From: Chloroflexi bacterium HGW-Chloroflexi-4
GTDB lineage: Bacteria > Chloroflexota > Anaerolineae > Anaerolineales > Anaerolineaceae
Assembly (NCBI GenBank): GCA_002840715.1
Contig: PHBW01000006.1
Location: 166,600-230,599 of the forward strand
Direction of reading: 5' to 3'
DNA: 64,000 nt
The notes under the pieces were generated by a model that was not told the DNA's origin, searched no databases, and saw only the letters and a list, made by a program, of their open reading frames with translations. Shown here one piece after another: positions 53,099 to 60,176 of the stretch. The position numbers were made by a program, and so were the translations under genes. The stretch's first letter is position 1; the number at the start of each line of letters is the position of its first letter.

Positions 53099-53391
53099 TC
53101 CAGGTGGTGCTGCCTTATCATTTGCAAAGGCTTGCAGGTTCCGGCCGAATTGTTGAGCTGGAGGTTGCCAGCCCTGTAACCCAGCGCTCAATTTTGGATG
53201 CGCTTGAAGCCCGCTACCCCATGCTGCGCGGAACGGTGCGAAACCAAAAAACCGGTGATCGCAACGCCTATGTCCGGTTTTTTGCTTGCAACGAAGATTA
53301 TTCTCTCAATTCCCCTGATGACCCCCTGCCTGAGGCAGTAGTTCAGGGGAAGGAAGAATTCATGATCGTGGGTGCCATGGCGGGCGGGTAA
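53095..53391 (+). CDS. MoaD/ThiS-like ubiquitin-fold sulfur carrier
   Basis: A 98-residue beta-grasp protein: [46 protein letters not shown] and the C-terminal tail [10 protein letters not shown]. The terminal Gly-Gly is the residue pair that is adenylated and thiocarboxylated in MoaD, ThiS and related carriers. It is translationally coupled to the BNR propeller and unlinked to molybdopterin or thiamine genes here, so its acceptor is open. No E1-type activating gene is in the window. A terminator hairpin follows within 15 nt. Confidence 0.87.
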   Translation: MIQVVLPYHLQRLAGSGRIVELEVASPVTQRSILDALEARYPMLRGTVRNQKTGDRNAYVRFFACNEDYSLNSPDDPLPEAVVQGKEEFMIVGAMAGG

Positions 53392-53405
53392 ATTGGACAA
53401 TTATG

Positions 53406-53434
53406 AGGTGCAACTTACGTTTTAGGTTGCACCT
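53406..53434. terminator. Hairpin between the MoaD-like and hydrolase genes
   Basis: AGGTGCAAC (53406-53414) pairs perfectly with GTTGCACCT (53426-53434). The T tract is weak on both strands, so it is a probable rather than certain terminator. Confidence 0.7.
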
Positions 53435-54223
53435 TTATATCGTTGAGTTTAAAAAATCCATCAACATCTGGTTAAATTCTTCGGGGTTATCCATGTTTGC
53501 ATTATGAGCGGCGTTTGAAATTACTTTCAATGGTCGACCTTCATTTTTCGCCCAATTTTGGCAATAAGCTTGAACTTTGCCAGTAATATCTGCATCGCCA
53601 AAAGTGATTAAGACCGGACACGCTAATTTATCTTTATCAAATTCAATCAAACCTTGGTAAACCGACCCCATGATGAGTATTATTTCCTCTTTGGTTAATC
53701 TGGACATGGTTTCGAGTGCATACTGTTTTCCATTTGTGGTTAATGCAATTTGGTTGGAGGTAAAATTAACCAGTGATTTAAAATTGTAAAACTTTAACAA
53801 TATTGGCGTAATGGATAGCAGCCATCTGTCCATTTTTGAATAGTACGCTAATTGAATTGGGGATGAACCTACAGTAGTGACGGTGGCAATTAATTCAGGG
53901 TGGTCTGCCGCGGCTATCTGGCTGATATATCCACCCATGGATTGACCTACCAGATGGGCTTTTTGTATTTTTTCTGCAATGACGATTGAATGTAAGTCAT
54001 CAGCACAATGCTGCAAAGAAAAATCCTTATAAGGACGGGATAATCCATGACAAGGAGCATCCCAAATGATCACCTTATATTTTTTATCGAAAATATTACA
54101 TTGTAAATCGAACAACCCATGATCCATGGTTGCGCCGTGAGTAAAAATGAGGCCGATATTTCCGGTTCCTTCTGTCCAATAATGAACAGTGCCGCGATTA
54201 TTTGTGTAAGTTTTGTGTTCCAT
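53435..54223 (-). CDS. Alpha/beta hydrolase
   Basis: A 262-residue alpha/beta-hydrolase fold enzyme. The oxyanion segment is FTHGATMDHG near residue 28, the nucleophile elbow GQSMGGYISQ near residue 93, LITFGDADITG a probable acid strand and AAHNANMDNPEEF the catalytic His near residue 241. Substrate unknown; esters or small amides are usual. Low GC relative to neighbours. A promoter with an inverted repeat lies upstream (54264-54287). It sits between the intact MoaD gene and a decayed MoaD tail. Confidence 0.87.
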   Translation of the reverse strand: MEHKTYTNNRGTVHYWTEGTGNIGLIFTHGATMDHGLFDLQCNIFDKKYKVIIWDAPCHGLSRPYKDFSLQHCADDLHSIVIAEKIQKAHLVGQSMGGYISQIAAADHPELIATVTTVGSSPIQLAYYSKMDRWLLSITPILLKFYNFKSLVNFTSNQIALTTNGKQYALETMSRLTKEEIILIMGSVYQGLIEFDKDKLACPVLITFGDADITGKVQAYCQNWAKNEGRPLKVISNAAHNANMDNPEEFNQMLMDFLNSTI

Positions 54224-54263
54224 CTTTTAATCCTTTTACGTAACAATTTCTTGACACAATGAA

Positions 54264-54287
54264 TAACAAATTATATTTGATTTGTTA
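54264..54287 (-). promoter_or_regulatory. Candidate operator over the hydrolase promoter
   Basis: TAACAAAT (54264-54271) and ATTTGTTA (54280-54287) form a perfect inverted repeat with 8-nt arms and 8-nt spacing. On the minus strand a TATAAT (54275-54270) sits within it, so a bound repressor would block the -10 element of the hydrolase promoter. Confidence 0.5.
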
Positions 54288-54375
54288 CACGACGATTTCA
54301 AAAGTCTATTGAATGACCAAGAATTGATTCTTAAAAAGTGTCCATGCCATGCCCCCCTGAGAGGATTGTAAAATA

Positions 54376-54453
54376 CCTTGTGAAATCCTGGCTCAAGTTG
54401 TGGTGCAGGTGAAGGTAAAATTCGTTATCGTTGGTTCCATGGCAGGGGGATAA
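54376..54453 (+). pseudogene. Remnant of a MoaD/ThiS-like C-terminus
   Basis: A plus-strand frame ends in VKFVIVGSMAGG and a TAA at 54451, preceded by ILAQVVVQVK. This matches the tail of the intact gene at 53095 ([19 protein letters not shown]) at most positions. A stop codon at 54358 and no start show that only the last 25 or so codons persist. It lies 900 nt beyond the intact copy with the hydrolase in between. The rest of 54224-54660 holds a terminator hairpin and AT-rich sequence with no gene. Confidence 0.7.
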
Positions 54454-54474
54454 ACTTTTAGGGTCCAAAACATA

Positions 54475-54516
54475 AACACCTTGAAATCCTATTAATTTTT
54501 GGATTTTCAAGGTGTT
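54475..54516. terminator. Terminator-like hairpin downstream of the MoaD remnant
   Basis: AACACCTTGAAATCC (54475-54489) pairs with GGATTTTCAAGGTGTT (54501-54516), one bulge, followed by ATTTT. Confidence 0.75.
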
Positions 54517-54660
54517 ATTTTCTACCTTAAAAATGGTAGTCAAATGGACAACATACAATAAAAACAATCGATGTAGTAAAAGTGATAAACTTTATATTAA
54601 TTAACTAATAATGGTATTCAAAAAAAATAATAAAGATTAGTATTCTCGACAGGAAAAGTA

Positions 54661-55140
54661 ATGACCTTTCCCAAAGTAAGCGGTTCAAATTTGCTCCGAA
54701 AGAAGATGACGCTACCTCAGGATTTTCAAGGTGAGCTAAATCTTGTTTTCATCCCCTTTGAAAGGTGGCATCAGTCGGAAGTTGATTCCTGGATTGCACT
54801 GGCTGAGGAGCTGGAGAAAGAATATGAGGGGCTGGTTTATTATGAATTACCAACGCTTCCAAATTCGGGGACTTTATACAAGTTTTTGCTAAACGAAGGA
54901 ATGCGAGCCGGCATTCCGAACCCAAAAACAAGGGAACACACCATCACGCTTTATCTCAATAAAACAGATTTTCGTGCCAAATTAAATCTGCCAGATGAAG
55001 ATCATATTTATATTTTGGTGGTTGACCGACAGGGATTGGAGTTTTTTCGTGCCCGCGGACCTTATAGCCGCGAGGGTGAAGCAGCGTTGCGTCAGTTCTT
55101 TGGGCGTTCAATGAAGAATGTGAATCCACCATGTCGCTAA
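54661..55140 (+). CDS. Uncharacterised thioredoxin-fold-like protein (ATP10-like)
   Basis: A 159-residue soluble protein: LNLVFIPFERWHQSEVDSWI, LVYYELPTLPNSGTLYKFLL, MRAGIPNPKTREHTITLYLN and DEDHIYILVVDRQGLEFFRA. The strand-helix order resembles a thioredoxin fold without the CxxC pair, and the RAGIP-TREHTITLY stretch is like bacterial relatives of the mitochondrial ATP10 assembly factor. That resemblance is from memory and moderate. A CAGGAAAAG site precedes the ATG. Its stop overlaps the next gene by 10 nt, so the two are coupled. Confidence 0.62.
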   Translation: MTFPKVSGSNLLRKKMTLPQDFQGELNLVFIPFERWHQSEVDSWIALAEELEKEYEGLVYYELPTLPNSGTLYKFLLNEGMRAGIPNPKTREHTITLYLNKTDFRAKLNLPDEDHIYILVVDRQGLEFFRARGPYSREGEAALRQFFGRSMKNVNPPCR

Positions 55141-56099
55141 GATCCGTACTTACACCAGCCGTTTATCATGGTTTAAATAAAAAGCCGCCATTTTTTGAGG
55201 GATGGTATTACAAGTTGATAAGCGCCGATGAGCGCAATAAAGTCGCCATAATTCCAGGTGTGATCCTTGGAAACGAGGCACAAGCCTTCCTCCAGGTGTT
55301 GGATGGTGTTAATGGAACGTCAGCTTATGTTAAGTTCCCATTTGAGGATTTCAGGGCTGATGATCGGCATTTTTCGATTGAGATTGGTGATTCCCATTTT
55401 GATGACAGGCAACTCACTTTGGCACTTAACAGCCCTGATTGTCAACTTGCTGGAAAAGTTCACCTGGGACCGCTCAATCCATGGCCTGTGACGTGGATTT
55501 CACCTGGGATTATGGGTTGGTATGCCTGGGTGCCGAGCATGGAATGCTACCATGGCGTGCTGAGTTTTTCTCACACGCTTGAAGGTACACTTACACTTAA
55601 CGGAAAAGAAATGGACTTTACCGGTGGGAAAGGTTACATCGAGAAGGATTGGGGACAATCTTTTCCATCAGCATGGATCTGGTGTCAGAGTAACCATTTT
55701 GCAAATAAAGATGCATGTCTAACTGCTTCCGTGGCGATCATCCCTTGGAGGGGAAATGCTTTCCGTGGATTCATTGTCGGATTTTGGTGGGAAGGTAAAC
55801 TCCACCGATTTGCCACCTACAGCGGTGCTCGAATTGAATCGCTGCAGATTTTCGACGATCATGTGGATTGGGTAATAAAGAATCGACAACATCGCCTTTT
55901 CCTGAAAGCCGCTCGTGTTCAGGGCGGTTTGTTACGCGGACCAACGCGCCTTGATATGGGGCAACGGGTAGTCGAGACATTGAATGCAACTGTACAGGTG
56001 CGGCTTGAAACTTTACAAGGGAGTTTACTTTTTGATGAAATTGGCGCTCATACAGGGCTGGAAGTGATGGGCGATCTGGCGCGGCTGTTGCAAACGTAA
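55131..56099 (+). CDS. Tocopherol-cyclase-family protein
   Basis: A 322-residue protein of the tocopherol cyclase-like (VTE1) fold. It starts with the block PPFFEGWYYKLISADE, and has GIMGWYAWVPSMECYHGVLS, GGKGYIEKDWGQSFPSAWIW and SVAIIPWRGNAFRGFIVGFW. The EGWYYK and KDWG motifs are diagnostic. Plant and cyanobacterial members close the chroman ring of tocopherol; in non-photosynthetic bacteria the substrate is unknown. It overlaps the upstream gene by 10 nt. Confidence 0.85.
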   Translation: MSLRSVLTPAVYHGLNKKPPFFEGWYYKLISADERNKVAIIPGVILGNEAQAFLQVLDGVNGTSAYVKFPFEDFRADDRHFSIEIGDSHFDDRQLTLALNSPDCQLAGKVHLGPLNPWPVTWISPGIMGWYAWVPSMECYHGVLSFSHTLEGTLTLNGKEMDFTGGKGYIEKDWGQSFPSAWIWCQSNHFANKDACLTASVAIIPWRGNAFRGFIVGFWWEGKLHRFATYSGARIESLQIFDDHVDWVIKNRQHRLFLKAARVQGGLLRGPTRLDMGQRVVETLNATVQVRLETLQGSLLFDEIGAHTGLEVMGDLARLLQT

Positions 56100-56275
56100 G
56101 TTTTTTGCCAGTATTCGTATGTTGCCGGGTTTTGAAAACGCAATCAAGTGATAGTCAATTGATTTATGTGGAGCTATTTTTCGAACCCGCAAAAGACACA
56201 AAATAAATGGTAATCCGCGCGTTGCCCCCTATTGGGGATTGTAAAGTACCTTTTAAGCGAACTGGACTTTAGACA

Positions 56276-56306
56276 AAAATGATATATCCATATGATATAT
56301 CATTTT
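56276..56306. terminator. Perfect 13-bp palindromic hairpin, probable tRNA-Glu terminator
   Basis: AAAATGATATATC (56276-56288) pairs perfectly with GATATATCATTTT (56294-56306), loop CATAT. On the minus strand it is followed by T-rich sequence and lies downstream of tRNA-Glu. It could also be a protein-binding site. The gene-free stretch 56100-56476 also holds the tRNA fragment at 56309. Confidence 0.7.
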
Positions 56307-56308
56307 CA

Positions 56309-56355
56309 GTGCCCCCAACGGAACTTATTACACCCATGTGGTGCGAACCCGTGTT
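56309..56355 (-). repeat. Degenerate duplicate of the tRNA-Glu 3' end
   Basis: GTGCCCCCAACGG (56309-56321) and CGAACCCGTGTT (56344-56355) repeat segments of the intact tRNA-Glu (56476-56488 and 56493-56504) exactly, but with 22 nt between them instead of 4. It is the 3' acceptor and T-arm side, as left by element insertion or replication slippage at a tRNA gene. Confidence 0.65.
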
Positions 56356-56476
56356 GCCTGCACCCCGAAGGGGTGTGGCCTTATCATACCTCGACGGTAT
56401 GTGAGGGACAATTGCTTTAAATAAAAAGTGCCCCGTGTGAAGCCTCCCCGAAGGGGACAACGGGACAAATTGTTTG

Positions 56477-56549
56477 TGCCCCCAACGGGACTCGAACCCG
56501 TGTTTTGGCCTTGAGAGGGCCACGTCCTAGGCCGCTAGACAATGGGGGC
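56477..56549 (-). tRNA. tRNA-Glu (CTC)
   Basis: A 73-nt minus-strand tRNA. The acceptor stem GCCCCCA pairs with TGGGGGC, the anticodon stem GTGGCC/GGCCAA region holds the 7-nt loop CTCTCAA with anticodon CTC, and the T-loop GGTTCGAGTCC is canonical. No CCA is encoded. It lies upstream of and antisense to the intergenic palindromes. Confidence 0.95.
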
Positions 56550-56750
56550 GTTTTTGCGGTGCTCACAAAATGAACGTGTTGGATTTTATCATGAAGGCCG
56601 GGGGGCGTCAACGAAAGCGGCATCATAGAGCGCCTTGCATCATGCCGGTCGTATACCATATACAACGGCTAATTCCTATATTATTTACATGATTATTATG
56701 ATAATATTTATCTAATTATAGAATGATTTTATTTTCATTCGGGAGGCAAA

Positions 56751-57710
56751 ATGGGTAAAAATTATCAATCCCTCAAAATTGATCGTTCGGAGATCACCCC
56801 GAAATCGCTTTACCTGTCGCGGCGCGATTTCATGCGTTCTGCCGCATTGACTGCTGGGGCAGCGGCACTGGCCGCCTGCGCTCCACGTGCCACAGAATCC
56901 AATGCAGGTTCATCCGCACCGGTCGACCCCGTTAACACCTATACGGATGAATTGGGCAACCCCGCCAACACCTTTCAACAAATCACGAATTACAACAACT
57001 ATTATGAGTTCACCACAAACCCCCAAGGTGTGGCGCGACTTGCTGCGGATTTTCAGACTTCGCCGTGGGAAGTAAAAGTTTACGGCCTGGTGAATAAACC
57101 CAAAACTTATTCCGTCGAGGAGTTGAATCAACTTTTCAAGCCTGAAGAGCGCATCTACCGTATGCGCTGTGTGGAAGGCTGGAGTCTGGTCATCCCCTGG
57201 CTTGGATTTCCGTTATCAAGGCTTTTAGAGGCCGTTGAACCCACTGCTCAGGCGACGCACGTGCGTTTTGAAACCATTTTTGCCCCTGATGAAATGCCCG
57301 GCATGAAAAGTCTCGGCTATCCATGGCCTTATCAAGAGGGTCTCAGGTTGGATGAAGCCAACAACGATCTCACCATTTTGGCCACCGGCATGTACGGAGG
57401 CGAACTACCACCCCAAAATGGAGGCGGCATCCGCCTTGTGGTGCCGTGGAAGTACGGCTTTAAATCTGCAAAGGCGCTGGTGAATATTGAACTCGTGGAT
57501 TACCAGCCCGACACCTTGTGGAATGCGATTGCACCCAACGAATACGGCTTTTACTCCAATGTCAACCCCAATGTGGATCATCCGCGCTGGTCGCAGGCGA
57601 CCGAACGGCGCATCGGCGAAACGGACAGACGTTTGACCTTGATGTTCAACGGTTACGAAGACCAGGTGGCTCATCTCTATGAAGGAATGGATCTACAGGA
57701 AAATTACTAA
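56751..57710 (+). CDS. msrP: Protein-methionine-sulfoxide reductase catalytic subunit
   Basis: A 319-residue exported molybdoenzyme (YedY family) that repairs oxidised methionines outside the membrane. A Tat signal with SRRDFMRSAALTAGAAALAA is near residue 24. The molybdenum-ligand Cys is in YRMRCVEGWSLVIPW near residue 139, with PWLGFPLSRLLEAVEP next. GGGIRLVVPWKYGFKSAKAL and VDHPRWSQATERRIGE are typical of the C-terminal part. GGGAGGC precedes the ATG. It is the first gene of an operon with msrQ. Confidence 0.93.
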   Translation: MGKNYQSLKIDRSEITPKSLYLSRRDFMRSAALTAGAAALAACAPRATESNAGSSAPVDPVNTYTDELGNPANTFQQITNYNNYYEFTTNPQGVARLAADFQTSPWEVKVYGLVNKPKTYSVEELNQLFKPEERIYRMRCVEGWSLVIPWLGFPLSRLLEAVEPTAQATHVRFETIFAPDEMPGMKSLGYPWPYQEGLRLDEANNDLTILATGMYGGELPPQNGGGIRLVVPWKYGFKSAKALVNIELVDYQPDTLWNAIAPNEYGFYSNVNPNVDHPRWSQATERRIGETDRRLTLMFNGYEDQVAHLYEGMDLQENY

Positions 57711-57711
57711 A

Positions 57712-58368
57712 ATGGATAAAAAAATAGAGTGGCTTAGACTTTTCGTACACTTTGGCGCCTGGGTGACATTGTTGGTTCTGATTCTGATCAACTTTGCAAA
57801 CCCCAATTCGGTCAATCCCATTTTGACTTTTGAACATCACACTGGCAAGGCTGCACTTATTTTTCTAATTCTATCGCTAGCCGGAACCCCGGTTGGATCA
57901 ATTCTGGAATGGAAGGATTTTGCCAAACGCAAGAAAGCCCTGGGTGTTTATGGTTTCATGTTTGCCGCGGTTCACTTGCTGGCCTTCCTTTGGCTGGATT
58001 ATGGATTTCAGTTCAAGTTTATTTTCAACGTGGTTAAGAATACGGTCTATATTTGGTTTGGTCTCGCTGCATTCCTCATGGTTCTGGCGCTGGCAATCAC
58101 TTCTTTCAAGAAGATGAAACAGCTTATGAAAAAGAACTGGAAGCGGTTGCACCGCCTGGCCTATGTGATCGCCCCGCTTGTTGTGATCCATTTCTTCCTG
58201 ATCGTAAAGGCGAATTTCTTGACCCTGCAAGGTAACGTACGCGAACCGCTGATCTACGGCAGCATCGTGCTCTTCCTGCTGCTGGTGCGAATCCCGATCA
58301 TTAAACGTGCGCTTATTAATCTGCGAACTTTGATTCAAAGCCGCACCCGCCGGGTAAATCCTGTATAA
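57712..58368 (+). CDS. msrQ: Protein-methionine-sulfoxide reductase heme-binding membrane subunit
   Basis: A 218-residue membrane protein of the YedZ/ferric-reductase-like family. It carries heme b and hands electrons from the quinone pool to MsrP. Likely heme histidines lie in LTFEHHTGKAALIFLI, FMFAAVHLLAFLWLD and APLVVIHFFLIVKA. The ATG at 57712 lies just past the msrP stop; the frame opens at 57679 but would overlap msrP. CAGGA upstream is a modest ribosome site. It ends 9 nt before ubiE. Confidence 0.9.
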   Translation: MDKKIEWLRLFVHFGAWVTLLVLILINFANPNSVNPILTFEHHTGKAALIFLILSLAGTPVGSILEWKDFAKRKKALGVYGFMFAAVHLLAFLWLDYGFQFKFIFNVVKNTVYIWFGLAAFLMVLALAITSFKKMKQLMKKNWKRLHRLAYVIAPLVVIHFFLIVKANFLTLQGNVREPLIYGSIVLFLLLVRIPIIKRALINLRTLIQSRTRRVNPV

Positions 58369-58377
58369 TTCGAGTCT

Positions 58378-59076
58378 ATGACTCCCAACGAACCCTCCAA
58401 ACAAGCTGAGCAAGTCAGAGCAATGTTTACGCGTATCGCAGGTCGTTACGACCTGATGAATCGCTTGATGAGTTTTGGTCAGGATGTTTTCTGGCGCCGA
58501 AAAATGATGGCGAAGATCAGTTTTCCGCCTTATGTCATGGTGTTGGATCTAGGTGCAGGCACCGGGGACATCTCGCACGAGGTGCGCCGCGTTTCACCGG
58601 AAGCCTCAATCACTGCCGCGGATTTCACATTGGGCATGCTTGAAGCTGGCAAAGATTGGCAATCGATTCAACGTTGCAATGCAGATGCCATGCGTTTGCC
58701 CTTTGAAAACCAGAGATTTGATGTGGTGGTCTCAGGTTTTTTGGTGCGCAATGTCGAAAGCGTTGAACAAACGCTGTCCGAAATGGTGCGCGTGCTCAAA
58801 CCTGGTGGTCAATTGTTGATTCTGGATATGACTCGTCCGCGCAGTAAAGTTTTGGCTCCATTCATCCGTTTCTACCTCAATCGGGTGGTGCCACTGCTCG
58901 GCACACTAATTACCGGCCAAAAAGAAGCCTACACTTATTTGCCAGACTCAACCCAAAGCTTTTTGAAAGCTGAAGAGTTGGCAACAAAAATGAAGGCCAG
59001 CGGCCTTCATAATGTGGAATTTGAAACCCTCAATTTTGGCACCGTGGCCATCCATCAGGGAAAGCTTCCCTCTTAA
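58378..59076 (+). CDS. ubiE: Demethylmenaquinone/ubiquinone C-methyltransferase
   Basis: A 232-residue SAM-dependent methyltransferase of the UbiE/MenG family. MFTRIAGRYDLMNRLMSFGQ near the N-terminus is the family mark, and motif I is VLDLGAGTGDIS near residue 56. ADAMRLPFENQRFDVVVSGF and EMVRVLKPGGQLLILDMTRP complete the fold. In an anaerobe it most likely makes menaquinone. A TATAAT stands 8 nt before the ATG with no ribosome site, suggesting its own leaderless transcript in addition to read-through from msrPQ. Confidence 0.93.
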   Translation: MTPNEPSKQAEQVRAMFTRIAGRYDLMNRLMSFGQDVFWRRKMMAKISFPPYVMVLDLGAGTGDISHEVRRVSPEASITAADFTLGMLEAGKDWQSIQRCNADAMRLPFENQRFDVVVSGFLVRNVESVEQTLSEMVRVLKPGGQLLILDMTRPRSKVLAPFIRFYLNRVVPLLGTLITGQKEAYTYLPDSTQSFLKAEELATKMKASGLHNVEFETLNFGTVAIHQGKLPS

Positions 59077-59087
59077 TTAAACAATAA

Positions 59088-59155
59088 GGTGGGTTCACCC
59101 CCACTCGGATGCAGAAAACGTGTCCTCGGGGGCGCAAAATTCGCGGAACCCAACC
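59088..59155. other. Structured element between convergent ubiE and recR, possible small RNA or terminator
   Basis: GGTGGGTTC (59088-59096) pairs with GAACCCAACC (59146-59155). Inside, CCCCC pairs with GGGGG, GGATGC with GTGTCC (loop AGAAAAC), and GCG-CAAAATT-CGC makes a third helix. The result is a three-way junction of about 68 nt. There is no T run directly after the outer stem. I cannot assign it to a known riboswitch or ribozyme. Confidence 0.45.
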
Positions 59156-59185
59156 CACACATCAAAAAACCATTATAGAGAGAAT

Positions 59186-59794
59186 TTAGCCCATATCCTG
59201 TCTGCCGGCCAGCGCCCGCAGCAGGGTATTTTGATCTGCATATTCCAGATCGCCGCCCATTGGCAAGCCTCGCGCAAGGCGGGTGACCCGCACCCCCATT
59301 GGCAGCAATTGCTGCCTTAGGTAAAGCGCTGTGGCGTCGCCCTCCATGCTCGGATTGGTTGCCAGGATTATCTCTTTGGCTTCGCCGCTGCGTACGCGTT
59401 CGATCAGGGGTTTGATCTTTAAATCATCGGGTCCGACTCCCTCGATCGGAGAAAGCACCCCTTGTAGCACATGATAGCGTCCGTGAAAACCGCCTGTGCG
59501 TTCCAGCGCCAGCACATCCAACGGATCTTCAACCACGCAGATGGTACCATCGGCACGCTGGCTGTCTTCACAGATTTCGCAGTGTTCCTGGGTAGCGAGT
59601 GTGATATTAAAACAAATCTTGCACTGCCCGGTGGCTGTCTTCAAACCCGTCAGCGCGTTTACCAATTGGTTGGCGAGATCTTCAGGCGCTCTCAAGATAT
59701 GAAACGCCAGCCGTGACGCGGACTTTGGACCGATGCCGGGCAGACGTTCAAGCGCGTTGATCAGGTTTTGAATGGGCAGAGGCAGAATCGACAT
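59186..59794 (-). CDS. recR: Recombination protein RecR
   Basis: A 202-residue DNA repair protein. The helix-hairpin-helix ALERLPGIGPKSASRLAFHI is followed by a Cys4 zinc finger (CKICFNITLATQEHCEIC) and a Toprim domain (ICVVEDPLDVLALERTGGFH, LATNPSMEGDATALYLRQQL). The C-terminal segment is RLARGLPMGGDLEYADQNTL. It loads RecA with RecO/RecF. It follows ybaB by 8 nt, the usual dnaX-ybaB-recR order. Confidence 0.96.
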   Translation of the reverse strand: MSILPLPIQNLINALERLPGIGPKSASRLAFHILRAPEDLANQLVNALTGLKTATGQCKICFNITLATQEHCEICEDSQRADGTICVVEDPLDVLALERTGGFHGRYHVLQGVLSPIEGVGPDDLKIKPLIERVRSGEAKEIILATNPSMEGDATALYLRQQLLPMGVRVTRLARGLPMGGDLEYADQNTLLRALAGRQDMG

Positions 59795-59802
59795 ATGTCA
59801 GC

Positions 59803-60150
59803 TTAGAAACCCATGCCTGAGAGACCGCCAGCCAAAGGCCCCATCTTTTCTTCGGAAAGTTTGCGTGAGGCATCCAGTGCCAGATTGACTGCGCTGAGCA
59901 CAAGATCTTGTAGCATTTCGGCGTCTGCATCTTTGATCAATTCGGGGTCAATGATCACTTCTTTGCAGTGTTGGTCGCCGGTCATGGTTACTTTTACGGC
60001 GCCGCCGCCTGCAGAAGAAGTAACCGTCTCAACAGCTAATTGTTCCTGTGCGACGGCCATTTGTTCCTGCATTTTTTTGATCTGTGCCATCATGCCGCCA
60101 CCGGCCATTCCGCCGCCACCGCCCATAGGTCGATTAAATCCTTTTGCCAT
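59803..60150 (-). CDS. ybaB: YbaB/EbfC nucleoid-associated protein
   Basis: A 115-residue DNA-binding protein. The Met/Gly-rich N-terminus (MGGGGGMAGGGMMAQIKKMQ) is longer and more glycine-rich than in E. coli YbaB. The family body is KKMQEQMAVAQEQLAVETVT, VTMTGDQHCKEVIIDPELIK and LVLSAVNLALDASRKLSEEK. It forms dimers that coat DNA. AGGAGA precedes the ATG. It lies between dnaX and recR, the standard gene order. Confidence 0.95.
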   Translation of the reverse strand: MAKGFNRPMGGGGGMAGGGMMAQIKKMQEQMAVAQEQLAVETVTSSAGGGAVKVTMTGDQHCKEVIIDPELIKDADAEMLQDLVLSAVNLALDASRKLSEEKMGPLAGGLSGMGF

Positions 60151-60176
60151 GCTTATTCTCCTAAATTAGTAATTTA

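Noticed and set aside
53188..53400. A 70-residue minus-strand open frame
   Set aside because: Antisense to the MoaD-like gene, with no start signal.
56276..56306. CRISPR-type repeat
   Set aside because: A single palindrome without spaced copies; no CRISPR array or cas genes anywhere in the window.
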